Below are positions 8,863 to 17,641 of a stretch of 48,320 nt of DNA, one piece after another; position 1 is the first letter of the stretch; every line of letters begins with the position of its first letter. Both the position numbers and the translations under genes were made by a program. Below the pieces are notes generated by a model. It was not told the origin of the DNA. It was given only the letters and a program-made list of their open reading frames with translations, and did not search any database. Source of the stretch: Ferrovum sp. (GTDB lineage: Bacteria; Pseudomonadota; Gammaproteobacteria; Burkholderiales; Ferrovaceae); contig WJXM01000037.1 in assembly GCA_019456405.1 (NCBI GenBank), forward strand, positions 1 to 48,320, read 5' to 3'.

Positions 8863-9839
8863 TGGATTTGTTTTATTGGGGGATCGCGGGTCTCATTCTG
8901 TCCGTACCCGTGGTGGGGTGGGATTTATTGGCGCGTCGGCACCAGGCCCCTTCGAGTTTGGCTCTGAACAATCTGGTTCAAGGAGCGTGGTTGCTCTTGT
9001 TTGTGTGCGGGTTTGGTCTCTTGCTCAAGATTACCGGGTTTTCGGAAATTCTTCTGTCCGCCAGCATTCTGACGGGACTGGTGGTGGGTTGGGACAGGTG
9101 GCGCTGGCGCCGGGGAGGGCGGATGGAAGCCCATCAGGATGCGCCCTGGCTGGAAATTTCAAAAAGTTTTTTCCCTGTCATTCTGGCGGTATTCGTGGTT
9201 CGATCTTTTCTATTCGAACCCTTCAAGATTCCCTCGGGGTCCATGATTCCCACTCTACGCATCGGCGATTTCATCCTTGTCAACAAGTTTGATTATGGTT
9301 TGCGCCTTCCCATCACCAATCGGGTATTCATTCCAGTGAGTCAACCGCAACGCGGCGACGTCATGGTCTTCAAATATCCGAAAGATCCTTCCACCAACTA
9401 TATCAAGCGGGTGGTGGGGTTGCCGGGTGATGTGGTGACTTATGTCAACAAGCACCTGATCATCAATGGTCAGGAAGTTCCCACCCTCCATGATGGGAAC
9501 TTTGGAGATGTGGATCAACCCTTGACCTATGCGACGTTCAATCATTATTCCGAGCAACTGGGAACCCATCCCCATGAAATGATTACCCTTGATGGACAAG
9601 TTCCCGTATTTCTCGCTGAAGTTCGAAATTTTCCCTTCCGTTCGGCATGTGTGTATGGGGATGAAGGGTTTACCTGCAAGGTTCCCCAGGGGCATTATTT
9701 TGTGATGGGAGATAACCGTGACCGCAGCTCAGACAGTCGCTACTGGGGCTTCGTTCCGGATGAAAATATTGTGGGCAAGGCTGTACTGGTGTGGATGAAC
9801 TTCCAGGATCTTCACCGGATCGGCCGTTCCATTCCCTGA
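8862..9839 (+). CDS. lepB: Signal peptidase I
   Basis: Inner-membrane protease that cleaves signal peptides of secreted proteins on the periplasmic face. The 325-aa product has hydrophobic segments near residues 3-20, 40-60 and 62-77, then a membrane segment just before the catalytic Ser127 in PSGSM (family box B), and the general-base Lys182 in YIKRVVGLPGD (box D). The C-terminal box E is GDNRDRSSDSRYWGFV. ATG 8862 shares its first base with the lepA stop, and the longer open frame from 8724 is only read-through of lepA sequence. rnc begins 16 bases downstream. The DUF4845 gene often found between lepB and rnc in beta- and gammaproteobacteria is absent. Confidence 0.96.
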   Translation: MDLFYWGIAGLILSVPVVGWDLLARRHQAPSSLALNNLVQGAWLLLFVCGFGLLLKITGFSEILLSASILTGLVVGWDRWRWRRGGRMEAHQDAPWLEISKSFFPVILAVFVVRSFLFEPFKIPSGSMIPTLRIGDFILVNKFDYGLRLPITNRVFIPVSQPQRGDVMVFKYPKDPSTNYIKRVVGLPGDVVTYVNKHLIINGQEVPTLHDGNFGDVDQPLTYATFNHYSEQLGTHPHEMITLDGQVPVFLAEVRNFPFRSACVYGDEGFTCKVPQGHYFVMGDNRDRSSDSRYWGFVPDENIVGKAVLVWMNFQDLHRIGRSIP

Positions 9840-9855
9840 TGCGTACCGCTCCATC

Positions 9856-10527
9856 GTGACTTCTCCAACAGGTTTGGAACAACGCCTAGGTTATACTTTC
9901 AGGGATGCCGCTCTGCTCAGGCAAGCCTTGACCCATCGCAGCCACTCTGCCCTTCATAACGAGCGGTTGGAATTTCTGGGAGATGCCATCCTCAATATGG
10001 TCGCTGCCCAAGTCCTCTACGAACGTCATCCGCATTGGAACGAAGGAGAATTGAGCCGTGTTCGTTCGCTTCTGGTCAATCGGGAAGCCCTTCATCGCAT
10101 GGCTCTGTTTCTCGATCTGGCTCCCCTGATTCGATTGGGCAGCGGTGAACTGCAAGGTGGGGGAAGACAGCGTTCCTCCATTCTTGCGGATGCCATGGAA
10201 GCCATTTTCGGAGCTCTCTACCAGGATGGTGGGTTGACCCCGGTAATCCCACTCATCACCCGTCTTCTGGAACAGGCTGGTCTGGATTCCGCTGCGCTTC
10301 AGCAGGGGGGCGATAAAGATGGAAAAACTCGTCTTCAGGAATGGTTGCAAGCGCGTCATCAACCCCTACCTATCTACGAATTATTGGCGCGCGAAGGGGC
10401 AGACCATGCCCCCCACTTCCGGGTTCGTTGTCAGGTGCAGGGCAAGGAAGCATCAGGGGAGGGAGGGAGTCGGCGCGATGCGGAACAGCAGGCTGCCCTC
10501 AATATCCTTCAACAACTGGAGACCTGA
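9856..10527 (+). CDS. rnc: Ribonuclease III
   Basis: Double-strand-specific endoribonuclease acting in rRNA processing and mRNA turnover. Length 223 aa. The N-terminal half has the RNase III signature NERLEFLGDAILN and the downstream acidic motif in ILADAMEAIFGALYQDGG, which supply the catalytic carboxylates. The C-terminal third (DGKTRLQEWLQARHQPLPIYELL...) is a double-stranded RNA-binding domain ending in RRDAEQQAALNILQQL. The start is a GTG with no visible ribosome site, 16 bases after the lepB stop, so translation probably depends on lepB. Two bases separate its stop from era, the conserved rnc-era pairing. Confidence 0.96.
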   Translation: MTSPTGLEQRLGYTFRDAALLRQALTHRSHSALHNERLEFLGDAILNMVAAQVLYERHPHWNEGELSRVRSLLVNREALHRMALFLDLAPLIRLGSGELQGGGRQRSSILADAMEAIFGALYQDGGLTPVIPLITRLLEQAGLDSAALQQGGDKDGKTRLQEWLQARHQPLPIYELLAREGADHAPHFRVRCQVQGKEASGEGGSRRDAEQQAALNILQQLET

Positions 10528-10529
10528 TC

Positions 10530-11408
10530 ATGCGTGTTGGTCGCATTGCCCTGGTAGGGCGCCCCAATGTGGGTAAATCCACGCTTCTCAATCAGTTGGT
10601 GGGACAGAAGTTGAGCATTACTTCCCGTCGGGCACAGACTACGCGCGTTCAGGTCCAAGGGATTCTGACCTTGCCCGAAGCCCAGATGATCTTTGTGGAC
10701 ACGCCCGGTTTTCAGCAGCAGTATGAGGGAATGCTGTACCGCTCCATGAACCGGAGTGTGACCGATGCTCTGGGAACCGTGGATCAGGTCGTCATGGTCG
10801 TCGAAGCCCTGCGTTGGACCCCCGCAGATCAAGCCATTCTGCTGCAGATTCCGGCGGGGACACGCCCCCTGCTGGTGATCAACAAGGTGGATCGGGTCGT
10901 TTCTTCGGAGCGGATGATCCCCTATTTGCAGGCACGCCAGGAAGAAACACGGTTTTCTGCCATTTTCCCGGTCAGCGCCTTGCAGCGTTCCTGCCTGGAC
11001 CCCCTGATCCGGTATCTCGGTCAACACTTGCCGGAAGGCCCTCTTCAATATGAACCGGATCAGGTCAGCGATAGAACGGAACGTTTTTTTGTGGGGGAAT
11101 TCATCAGGGAACAACTTTTTCGTCAGTTGGGAGATGAATTACCCTATGCCACGGCAGTGATGATCGACCGATATGTTCACGAAAAGCGTTTGATTCGAAT
11201 CGAAGCCACACTGCTGGTGGACAATCCCGGTCAAAAAGCCATCCTCATCGGTCAACAGGGCAGTCGTCTCAAGGCCATCGGCACTGCTGCCCGTCTGCAA
11301 ATCGAAAAATTCCTGGAGTCGAAGGTTTATCTCGGTTTGTGGGTCAAGGTCAAGAGTGGTTGGGCTGAAGACGGTACCTTGCTCAAACAGTTGGGCCATG
11401 ACTTCTGA
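10530..11408 (+). CDS. era: GTPase Era, 30S ribosomal subunit assembly
   Basis: GTP-binding protein that binds the 3' end of 16S rRNA during 30S maturation. The 292-aa product has G1 GRPNVGKS at residues 10-17, switch I TSRRAQTTR, G3 DTPG, G4 NKVD, and a C-terminal KH domain around EATLLVDNPGQKAILIGQQGSRLKAIG, typical of Era. The open frame runs upstream to 10341, but ATG 10530 preceded by GGAG gives the family N-terminus. It overlaps recO by 11 bases, indicating coupled translation in the rnc-era-recO series. Confidence 0.97.
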   Translation: MRVGRIALVGRPNVGKSTLLNQLVGQKLSITSRRAQTTRVQVQGILTLPEAQMIFVDTPGFQQQYEGMLYRSMNRSVTDALGTVDQVVMVVEALRWTPADQAILLQIPAGTRPLLVINKVDRVVSSERMIPYLQARQEETRFSAIFPVSALQRSCLDPLIRYLGQHLPEGPLQYEPDQVSDRTERFFVGEFIREQLFRQLGDELPYATAVMIDRYVHEKRLIRIEATLLVDNPGQKAILIGQQGSRLKAIGTAARLQIEKFLESKVYLGLWVKVKSGWAEDGTLLKQLGHDF

Positions 11409-12126
11409 AAGACGCGGGACGACCCATGAGGATCAGGGCTTCGTCCTTCATACCACCCCTTGGCGCGAAACCAGTCTGGTGGTGGAGGTTCTAACCCCGC
11501 GCAGCGGAAGGATTTCACTGGTGGCCAAGGGAGTCCGTCGTCCCCGCGCTGCCCTGCGCGGCGTGTTGCAACCCTTTCAACCCCTTCATCTGGTATGGTA
11601 CGGTCAGGAAGGATTGCGCATTTTGAAAAGTGCCGAATGGCAAGGGGGGGTGCCTTTATTGCAGGGACGGGCGTTATTTTGTGGCTTTTACCTCAATGAA
11701 TTGCTCTTTCGCATGGTGGTTCCAGAGGACAATCAGGAGCTCCTGTTCGAATCATACCGACGGGCTTTGTCCCGTTTGGCGCTGGAGACGGCACAAGAGC
11801 CCATTTTGCGGACTTTTGAGTATGAATTATTGCAAAGTATGGGGGTCGCCCCAGTTCTGGATCGGGAATCCCTGACAAACCTGCCTGTGGTTGCTGAAGT
11901 TCTTTATGGTTTGGACCTGGACGGTGCAGTCGTCCGGCTCGGTCCGGAACAAGAGAATGCAGTACAATGCCACGGCAAGACTTTGCTGGACATGGCCAGA
12001 GGCAATTATGGGGACCCGCGTTCCGCCTTGGAGTGCAAGCGGGTCATGCGCTGGTTGCTCCAGGTTCATCTGGGGGGGCAGGAATTGCATACCCGTCGTA
12101 TTCTTCAGGAGATTCCCACGTTATGA
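11398..12126 (+). CDS. recO: DNA repair protein RecO
   Basis: Recombination mediator that works with RecR to load RecA onto single-stranded DNA in the RecFOR pathway. The 242-aa product begins with the RecO OB-fold: [38 protein letters not shown], then [11 protein letters not shown]. The helical C-terminal domain includes the segment [12 protein letters not shown] and a [11 protein letters not shown] motif. No zinc-binding cysteine quartet is seen, as is common in proteobacterial RecO. ATG 11398 lies inside the era end. Its stop overlaps the pdxJ start (TTATGA). Confidence 0.92.
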   Translation: MTSERRGTTHEDQGFVLHTTPWRETSLVVEVLTPRSGRISLVAKGVRRPRAALRGVLQPFQPLHLVWYGQEGLRILKSAEWQGGVPLLQGRALFCGFYLNELLFRMVVPEDNQELLFESYRRALSRLALETAQEPILRTFEYELLQSMGVAPVLDRESLTNLPVVAEVLYGLDLDGAVVRLGPEQENAVQCHGKTLLDMARGNYGDPRSALECKRVMRWLLQVHLGGQELHTRRILQEIPTL

Positions 12127-12848
12127 TCCAACTGGGCGTAAATATCGATCATATTGCCACGCTTCGCCAGGCTCGCGGTACCCGTTATCCCAGTCCGGTA
12201 CGGGCTGCTCTGTTGGCTGAATATGCCGGAGCCGATGCCATTACACTGCATCTGCGCGAAGATCGACGTCACATACAGGATCGCGACCTGGAAATCCTGC
12301 GTGAGGTGTTGACCATTCGGATGAATTTGGAAATGGCAGTGACCGACGAAATGTTGGCCATTGCGACGCGCATCCGTCCCCATGACGCCTGTCTGGTGCC
12401 GGAACGGCGTCAGGAATTGACCACGGAAGGGGGCTTGGACGTGGTTCAGCAGTTTGATCGGGTGCGCCATGCCTGTACGGTTTTGGCGGCGGCGGGGGTG
12501 CGTGTTTCCCTGTTCATCAACGCGGATCGAGAACAACTGGAAGCTGCCCAGGCCGCAGGTGCTCCAGTGGTGGAGTTGCATACCGGGCAGTATGCCGAAA
12601 TGGATGGGGAAGAAAAGATCCTCGAGGAACTGGAGCGGATTCGCACTGCCACTGAACTGGGCACCCGTCTGGGCCTGCGGGTCAATGCCGGGCATGGACT
12701 AAATTACCATAATACCCGTCCCATCGCGGCCTTGCCCTTGATTCGTGAACTCAATATAGGCCATGCCATCGTGGCTCATGCGCTTTTTGTGGGATGGGAA
12801 AGTGCCGTACGTGAAATGAAAGCCCTCATTCTTGGGGCAACGGTATGA
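12123..12848 (+). CDS. pdxJ: Pyridoxine 5'-phosphate synthase PdxJ
   Basis: Condenses 3-amino-1-hydroxyacetone phosphate with deoxyxylulose 5-phosphate to form pyridoxine 5'-phosphate, the last ring-forming step of DXP-dependent vitamin B6 synthesis. The 241-aa TIM-barrel protein shows the family's opening [26 protein letters not shown], the [13 protein letters not shown] loop, [28 protein letters not shown], and near the end [14 protein letters not shown] 12123 overlaps the recO stop; the upstream extension of the frame is recO sequence. It overlaps acpS by 4 bases (ATGA). The pdxJ-acpS pairing is conserved in proteobacteria. Confidence 0.97.
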   Translation: MIQLGVNIDHIATLRQARGTRYPSPVRAALLAEYAGADAITLHLREDRRHIQDRDLEILREVLTIRMNLEMAVTDEMLAIATRIRPHDACLVPERRQELTTEGGLDVVQQFDRVRHACTVLAAAGVRVSLFINADREQLEAAQAAGAPVVELHTGQYAEMDGEEKILEELERIRTATELGTRLGLRVNAGHGLNYHNTRPIAALPLIRELNIGHAIVAHALFVGWESAVREMKALILGATV

Positions 12849-13225
12849 TACGGGGCATGGGGGTGGATCTGGTTTCCCTGGAACGGATCGACGGGGTATG
12901 GAAGCGTCATGGTGAACGCTTTCTGAAGTACCTGCTGACACCGGAAGAACGGATACACTTTTCTCGGCAAGCCGCCCCGGAACGCTTTCTGGCCAAACGT
13001 TTTGCTGCCAAGGAAGCTTTTTCCAAGGCGGTGGGAACGGGCATGCGTGCGCCGGTGCTCTGGCGGTCCATAGGAACCACCCACGATGCGCTGGGTGCGC
13101 CTCAACTGGTCTTTGAGGAACCGCTCGAGACCTGGTTGCAGGATAGAGGAATTACCCGAACCTGGCTTTCCATCACCGATGAAAAATCTCATGCATTCGC
13201 CTGCGTGGTTCTGGAGGGAGTATGA
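12845..13225 (+). CDS. acpS: Holo-[acyl-carrier-protein] synthase
   Basis: Transfers the 4'-phosphopantetheine arm of coenzyme A to the serine of acyl carrier protein, making ACP active for fatty-acid synthesis. The 126-aa product is of family length. It has the N-terminal metal-binding motif [12 protein letters not shown], the [21 protein letters not shown] signature (WxxKEAxxK type), and [16 protein letters not shown] at the C-terminus. It overlaps pdxJ by 4 bases upstream and nagZ by 4 bases downstream. Confidence 0.96.
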   Translation: MIRGMGVDLVSLERIDGVWKRHGERFLKYLLTPEERIHFSRQAAPERFLAKRFAAKEAFSKAVGTGMRAPVLWRSIGTTHDALGAPQLVFEEPLETWLQDRGITRTWLSITDEKSHAFACVVLEGV

Positions 13226-14244
13226 ACCCTGGGCCCGTGATGCTGGATGTTGCCGGTCTGGAACTTCGGCCCGAAGAAAAGGATCTCCTGCGTCATCCCG
13301 CGACTGGGGGGGTCATTCTTTTTTCGCGTAATTATGAGAACAAGGCGCAGGTTACCCATTTGATCCGCTCCCTGCGTGCCGTGCGTCCCGAATTACTGGT
13401 GGCGGTGGACCACGAGGGGGGCAGGGTGCAACGGTTTCGTGCAGAGATGACGGCACTTCCGGCCATGGGAAACGTGGGAGCCCTCCATGAGCGGGATCCC
13501 GTGCGGGCTGAACAATGGGCCACCGATTGTGGAACGGTGCTGGCCTGGGAATTGACTCAACTGGGAATCGACTTTTCCTTTACCCCGGTTCTCGATCTCG
13601 ATTATGGGCGCAGTGCGGTGATTGGAAATCGCTCCTTTCACCGGGAACCAACCCGCGTTTGTTCTTTGGCTCAGGCCTTGGTACAGGGGTTGCATGGGCA
13701 GGGGATGTGTGCGGTGGTCAAACATTTTCCCGGTCATGGTCATGTGGCTGTGGACTCTCACATCGGTTTGCCTGTGGATGAACGCTCCTGGGCCGAACTG
13801 GAAATCGCGGATCTCATTCCGTTCCGGGCGCTGCTGGACTGCGCGGGGGTAGGTGCACTCATGCCGGCACATGTCCTGTATCCGGCCATTGCGCCGGAAC
13901 CGGCAGGTTTTTCTCCCTTCTGGTTGCAGACCCTGTTACGCCAACGCTGGGGATTCGAAGGCATGATCATCAGCGACGACCTTACCATGGGGGGGGCCAT
14001 ATCCTGGGGAGGTGGAGCAGAGGAACGCACCCACCAGGCTCTGGATGCGGGTTGCGATGCCGTGCTGCTGTGCAATGATGCACCGGCTGCTGAACAAGCG
14101 CTGGAAAGTTTGGAAAAAAAGATCTTTTCGTCGCAACTCGCACAGCGCTGGATGAAAATGCGCGCTACCTCCCATGTGCCGCTCACCCAGCGTGAGCGAG
14201 AGTATCACGAGGCGCATCGGCGTCTTCGAGACATGGAAGAGTAA
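13222..14244 (+). CDS. nagZ: Beta-N-acetylhexosaminidase NagZ (glycoside hydrolase family 3)
   Basis: Cytoplasmic enzyme of peptidoglycan recycling that removes N-acetylglucosamine from anhydromuropeptides. The 340-aa product contains GVILFSRNYENKAQ, VAVDHEGGRVQRF, the catalytic-loop motif KHFPGHGHVAVDSH (residues 167 onward; it supplies the acid/base pair in NagZ) and ISDDLTMGGA near residues 250-258 with the nucleophilic Asp. Length and all motifs match proteobacterial NagZ. It starts within the acpS stop (ATGA) and ends 2 bases before the metal-transporter gene, so it lies in the same transcript. Confidence 0.95.
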   Translation: MNPGPVMLDVAGLELRPEEKDLLRHPATGGVILFSRNYENKAQVTHLIRSLRAVRPELLVAVDHEGGRVQRFRAEMTALPAMGNVGALHERDPVRAEQWATDCGTVLAWELTQLGIDFSFTPVLDLDYGRSAVIGNRSFHREPTRVCSLAQALVQGLHGQGMCAVVKHFPGHGHVAVDSHIGLPVDERSWAELEIADLIPFRALLDCAGVGALMPAHVLYPAIAPEPAGFSPFWLQTLLRQRWGFEGMIISDDLTMGGAISWGGGAEERTHQALDAGCDAVLLCNDAPAAEQALESLEKKIFSSQLAQRWMKMRATSHVPLTQREREYHEAHRRLRDMEE

Positions 14245-14246
14245 TC

Positions 14247-15209
14247 ATGGGGCAGGGTCATCATTCCCACTCTCAAGCGTCGGGACGGGGACACCGGAAT
14301 CACCCGCAAGGAGGAATGCAGGCACACCAGCATCACGATCCTGCGGACCATGTCCATCATGGGGCTCGTCCAGCCACGACCAGAGCCATGCTGGTTGCAT
14401 TGATTCTGACGGTTGCCTTTGCTTTGGTGGAGGTTTTCACCGGATGGTTGTCGGGTTCTTTGGCGTTGCTTTCCGATGCGGGTCACATGGTTTCCGATGC
14501 GCTATCACTGGGATTGGGAACTCTGGCGGTCTGGATCGGTAAGCGACCACCTACCCAGCGTCACAGTTATGGTTTGCAACGGGCAGAAATCATTGCCGCT
14601 GCCCTGAACGGATTATTGCTACTGGGTGTGATCGGAATCATTTCGGTAGAAGCTTTTGAGCGCATCACCCATCCTTCCCCCGTTCATCCCTTTCCCGTGA
14701 TGGGGGTGGCGGTGCTTGGGATGATTTTGAATACCCTCAATGGATGGATGTTGTCACGCATGGAAAAAGGGCTCAATACCCGAGCCTTGCTGATCCATGT
14801 GCTGGGAGATTTTCTGGGCTCTCTGGCGGCCCTGATTGCGGGGTTTATCATTTGGCAAACGGGATGGATGCCCATCGATCCCATTCTTTCCCTGGTTGTT
14901 GCCGGACTGATGCTCAACTCCACCTTTCAGATCCTGTCGGAATCGGTGCATGTGCTGATGGAAGGCGTACCCAAAACCGTTTCGTTGCATGAGGTCGGTG
15001 AACAACTGGCTCACACGCCAGGGGTCATTGCAGTCCATGATCTGCATATCTGGACATTGACTTCCGGCATGACGGCGCTTTCGGCGCATCTGGAGGTAGA
15101 GGCGCTGGCCATCTGGCCCGAATTATTGACTCTCTTACGGGCCCGTCTGATTCACCAGCATGGCATCGAACAGATCACCCTGCAACCGGAATTACGCCGT
15201 CCTGCATGA
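14247..15209 (+). CDS. Cation diffusion facilitator (Zn/Cd/Co exporter, CzcD/ZitB type)
   Basis: Inner-membrane metal/proton antiporter exporting divalent cations such as zinc. The 320-aa product opens with a histidine-rich cytoplasmic tail of about 45 residues (HHSHSQ, HRNH, HQHHDPADHVHHG), followed by six predicted membrane segments. The conserved metal sites are visible: H-x3-D in DAGHMVSDALS on helix 2 and HVLGDFLGS on helix 5. The C-terminal cytoplasmic domain has VHDLHIWTLTSG, as in CzcD/ZitB. It sits 2 bases after nagZ and overlaps uvrC by 4 bases, an unusual place for a metal exporter. Which metal it carries cannot be told from sequence. Confidence 0.93.
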   Translation: MGQGHHSHSQASGRGHRNHPQGGMQAHQHHDPADHVHHGARPATTRAMLVALILTVAFALVEVFTGWLSGSLALLSDAGHMVSDALSLGLGTLAVWIGKRPPTQRHSYGLQRAEIIAAALNGLLLLGVIGIISVEAFERITHPSPVHPFPVMGVAVLGMILNTLNGWMLSRMEKGLNTRALLIHVLGDFLGSLAALIAGFIIWQTGWMPIDPILSLVVAGLMLNSTFQILSESVHVLMEGVPKTVSLHEVGEQLAHTPGVIAVHDLHIWTLTSGMTALSAHLEVEALAIWPELLTLLRARLIHQHGIEQITLQPELRRPA

Positions 15210-17029
15210 CCAAACCAGGCACGCTGGCTGACTACCGGGCCACGCTCCCCAACCAGCCCGGGGTCTATCGTTATTTCGATGATCAGGGAAAATTGCTCTA
15301 TGTCGGCAAGGCGCGCCATTTAAAACGGCGCGTGGATTCCTATTTTCAGCGGGAATCGGAAAATCCGCGCATCCGTTTGCTGGTTTCACTGATTGCCACC
15401 ATTGAAGTGACCCTCGTCACCTCCGAAACCGAGGCACTCTTGCTGGAAAGCAACTTGATCAAGACTCATCGACCCCGCTTCAACATTGTTTTTCGGGATG
15501 ATAAGACCTACCCGTACCTGCAGTTGAGTTCTCATGAATTTCCCCGACTTTCCTGGTATCGTGGAAAACTGCATCCCCCTCATCATTATTATGGTCCCTA
15601 CCCCAATGTCTGGGCTGCCCGCTCCGCACTTCAGTTTTTACAGAAATTATTTCTTTTAAGAACTTGTGATGAAAGTACTTTCAAGAATAGAACTCGCCCC
15701 TGTCTCGAATATCAAATCAAGCGATGTTCTGCGCCTTGCGTAGGACTGATCGAGGCTGGCGAGTACGCTCAGGCCATTCGGCAAACCGAAGATTTTCTCA
15801 AGGGAAAGGAACAAAAAATTCTGGATGACCTACGGACTCGCATGAATCAGGAGTCCAATGCATTGAACTTTGAGAATGCAGCGCTGTTACGCGATCGCAT
15901 TGCCCTGATTCAACAGGTGCTCACCCAGCAAACCGTTTCCACCGGGGTGGCGCGGGATGTCGATATATTGGCCCTGATATGCCAGGAGCAGAAATTCGTC
16001 CTGAATCTCACCATGATTCGCCAGGGTCGACATATCGGTGACCGTAACCTGTTTCCCGATCATGCCGAAGCTGCCTCGACTGTCCAGGTTTTGGAAGCCT
16101 TTCTGACCCAGCATTATGGAGAATATCCCCCGCCTGCTCAAATCATTTCAAATCATTCCGCACCTTCTCCTGAACTGTTGCAGTGGATGAGCGAAGGGAT
16201 CGGGCGGCGTATTTCATGGGTCCAGGCGCCGCGCGGAATGCGCCGTGTCTGGCTGGATGGGGCTTTGACCAATGCACAACAGGCCTGGGCCCAGCATCAG
16301 GCGCAGCGTCTGCATGAAGAACAACGCCTGCAGACACTGCAACATGTGCTGGAACTGGATTCTCTACCTACGCGCATGGAATGTTTCGATATCAGTCATA
16401 CACAGGGTGAAGCAACGGTGGCTTCCTGTGTGGTGTTCCAACATGGTCGGCCCTACAAGCAATCCTATCGTCAATATCATATCGATGGCATCACCCCGGG
16501 GGATGATTATGGAGCCATGCGTGTCGCTTTGGAACGACGCTATCGAGACAGGGGAGAATCCTTGCCTCTGCCTGATCTCCTGTTGATCGATGGCGGGAAG
16601 GGACAACTTGCCGTGGCTGCAGAGGTATTGCGAGCCCTGGACCTGAGGATTCCCGTATTGGGCATCGCCAAGGGGCCGGCACGCAAGGTTGGCGCAGAGA
16701 CCCTGTGGATACAGGGGCATGCTACCGAGCGACATCTGGCCCCTGAAAATCCCGGTTTTCATTTGATTCAGGCGATTCGGGATGAAGCCCATCGTTTTGC
16801 CATATCGGGACATCGTCAGCGTCGCCAAAAACGCCAGGAACATTCTCTTCTACAAGACATTCCGGGCATTGGAGATAAACGCCGGCGTCTCTTGTTGCAG
16901 CAATTTGGGGGACTGAAGGGTGTGGAACGAGCCAGTGAAGCGGATATGGCCGAAGTTTCAGGCATCGGGGAGGCTCTGGCCCACAAAATATATGCGACTT
17001 TACATGGCGTAAAGGACAGGAATGGGTAG
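15206..17029 (+). CDS. uvrC: Excinuclease ABC subunit C
   Basis: Nuclease of nucleotide-excision repair that makes both incisions beside UvrB-bound lesions. Length 607 aa. The N-terminal GIY-YIG domain (PGVYRYFDDQGKLLYVGKA) makes the 3' incision. A cysteine cluster region (CDESTFKNRTRPCLEYQIKRCSAPC) follows. Next is the UVR domain that binds UvrB (DDLRTRMNQESNALNFENAALLRDRI), then the RNase H-like endonuclease with MECFDISHTQGEATVASCVVF and LLIDGGKGQL. The C-terminus has a double helix-hairpin-helix (IPGIGDKRRRLLLQQFGG, then VSGIGEALAHKI). Complete, and overlapping the transporter gene by 4 bases. Confidence 0.97.
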   Translation: MTKPGTLADYRATLPNQPGVYRYFDDQGKLLYVGKARHLKRRVDSYFQRESENPRIRLLVSLIATIEVTLVTSETEALLLESNLIKTHRPRFNIVFRDDKTYPYLQLSSHEFPRLSWYRGKLHPPHHYYGPYPNVWAARSALQFLQKLFLLRTCDESTFKNRTRPCLEYQIKRCSAPCVGLIEAGEYAQAIRQTEDFLKGKEQKILDDLRTRMNQESNALNFENAALLRDRIALIQQVLTQQTVSTGVARDVDILALICQEQKFVLNLTMIRQGRHIGDRNLFPDHAEAASTVQVLEAFLTQHYGEYPPPAQIISNHSAPSPELLQWMSEGIGRRISWVQAPRGMRRVWLDGALTNAQQAWAQHQAQRLHEEQRLQTLQHVLELDSLPTRMECFDISHTQGEATVASCVVFQHGRPYKQSYRQYHIDGITPGDDYGAMRVALERRYRDRGESLPLPDLLLIDGGKGQLAVAAEVLRALDLRIPVLGIAKGPARKVGAETLWIQGHATERHLAPENPGFHLIQAIRDEAHRFAISGHRQRRQKRQEHSLLQDIPGIGDKRRRLLLQQFGGLKGVERASEADMAEVSGIGEALAHKIYATLHGVKDRNG

Positions 17030-17041
17030 AATGGGCACATC

Positions 17042-17620
17042 ATGCTGATGACCATCCCTAATCTGCTCACTCTATTGCGCCTGCTCTTGATCCCGTTGTT
17101 CGTGGGGGTATCCTACTTTCCGGATCATTGGCTGGCAGTACCCTACTCGGGACTGGCTGCGGCCGCTCTCTTCGTGCTCGCAGCCCTGACCGATGCGTTC
17201 GATGGGTACCTGGCACGTCGTCTTAACCAGACCACTGCGTTTGGAGCCTTTCTCGACCCCGTGGCAGATAAATTGATGGTCATGGCCGCCCTGATCGTTC
17301 TGGTCGACCTGCAACGCGCGCCTTCGGTCTTGGCCCTCATCATCATCGGACGGGAAATCACCATTTCTGCCTTGCGAGAATGGATGGCCCATCTCGGCAA
17401 GAGCGCCAATGTCGCCGTTTCCACCTTGGGAAAAGTAAAAACTGCGGCACAGATGGTAGCGATCCCTTTTCTACTGTACGATCATCCCTTGTTTGGCTTT
17501 ATTCCCTGTCACTGGATCGGTTCCTTTGCCCTGTGGGTGGCCTCCGCACTGACCTTGATCTCCATGGCCTACTATCTCCAGATGGCAATCAAGGCAGCAG
17601 GGGCAACTACCCATCCCTGA
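17042..17620 (+). CDS. pgsA: CDP-diacylglycerol-glycerol-3-phosphate 3-phosphatidyltransferase
   Basis: Makes phosphatidylglycerol phosphate from CDP-diacylglycerol and glycerol 3-phosphate, the committed step to acidic phospholipids. The 192-aa membrane protein begins TIPNLLTLLRLLLIPLFV. It carries the CDP-alcohol phosphotransferase signature in DAFDGYLARRLNQTTAFGAFLDPVADKLMV, matching D-x2-DG-x2-AR-x8-G-x3-D-x3-D. About five hydrophobic segments follow. ATG 17042 and ATG 17048 are both in frame. It lies 12 bases after uvrC; uvrC-pgsA followed by tRNA-Gly and tRNA-Cys is a recurring betaproteobacterial order. Confidence 0.95.
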   Translation: MLMTIPNLLTLLRLLLIPLFVGVSYFPDHWLAVPYSGLAAAALFVLAALTDAFDGYLARRLNQTTAFGAFLDPVADKLMVMAALIVLVDLQRAPSVLALIIIGREITISALREWMAHLGKSANVAVSTLGKVKTAAQMVAIPFLLYDHPLFGFIPCHWIGSFALWVASALTLISMAYYLQMAIKAAGATTHP

Positions 17621-17641
17621 AGCAGGCTCCATGTTTTAACG

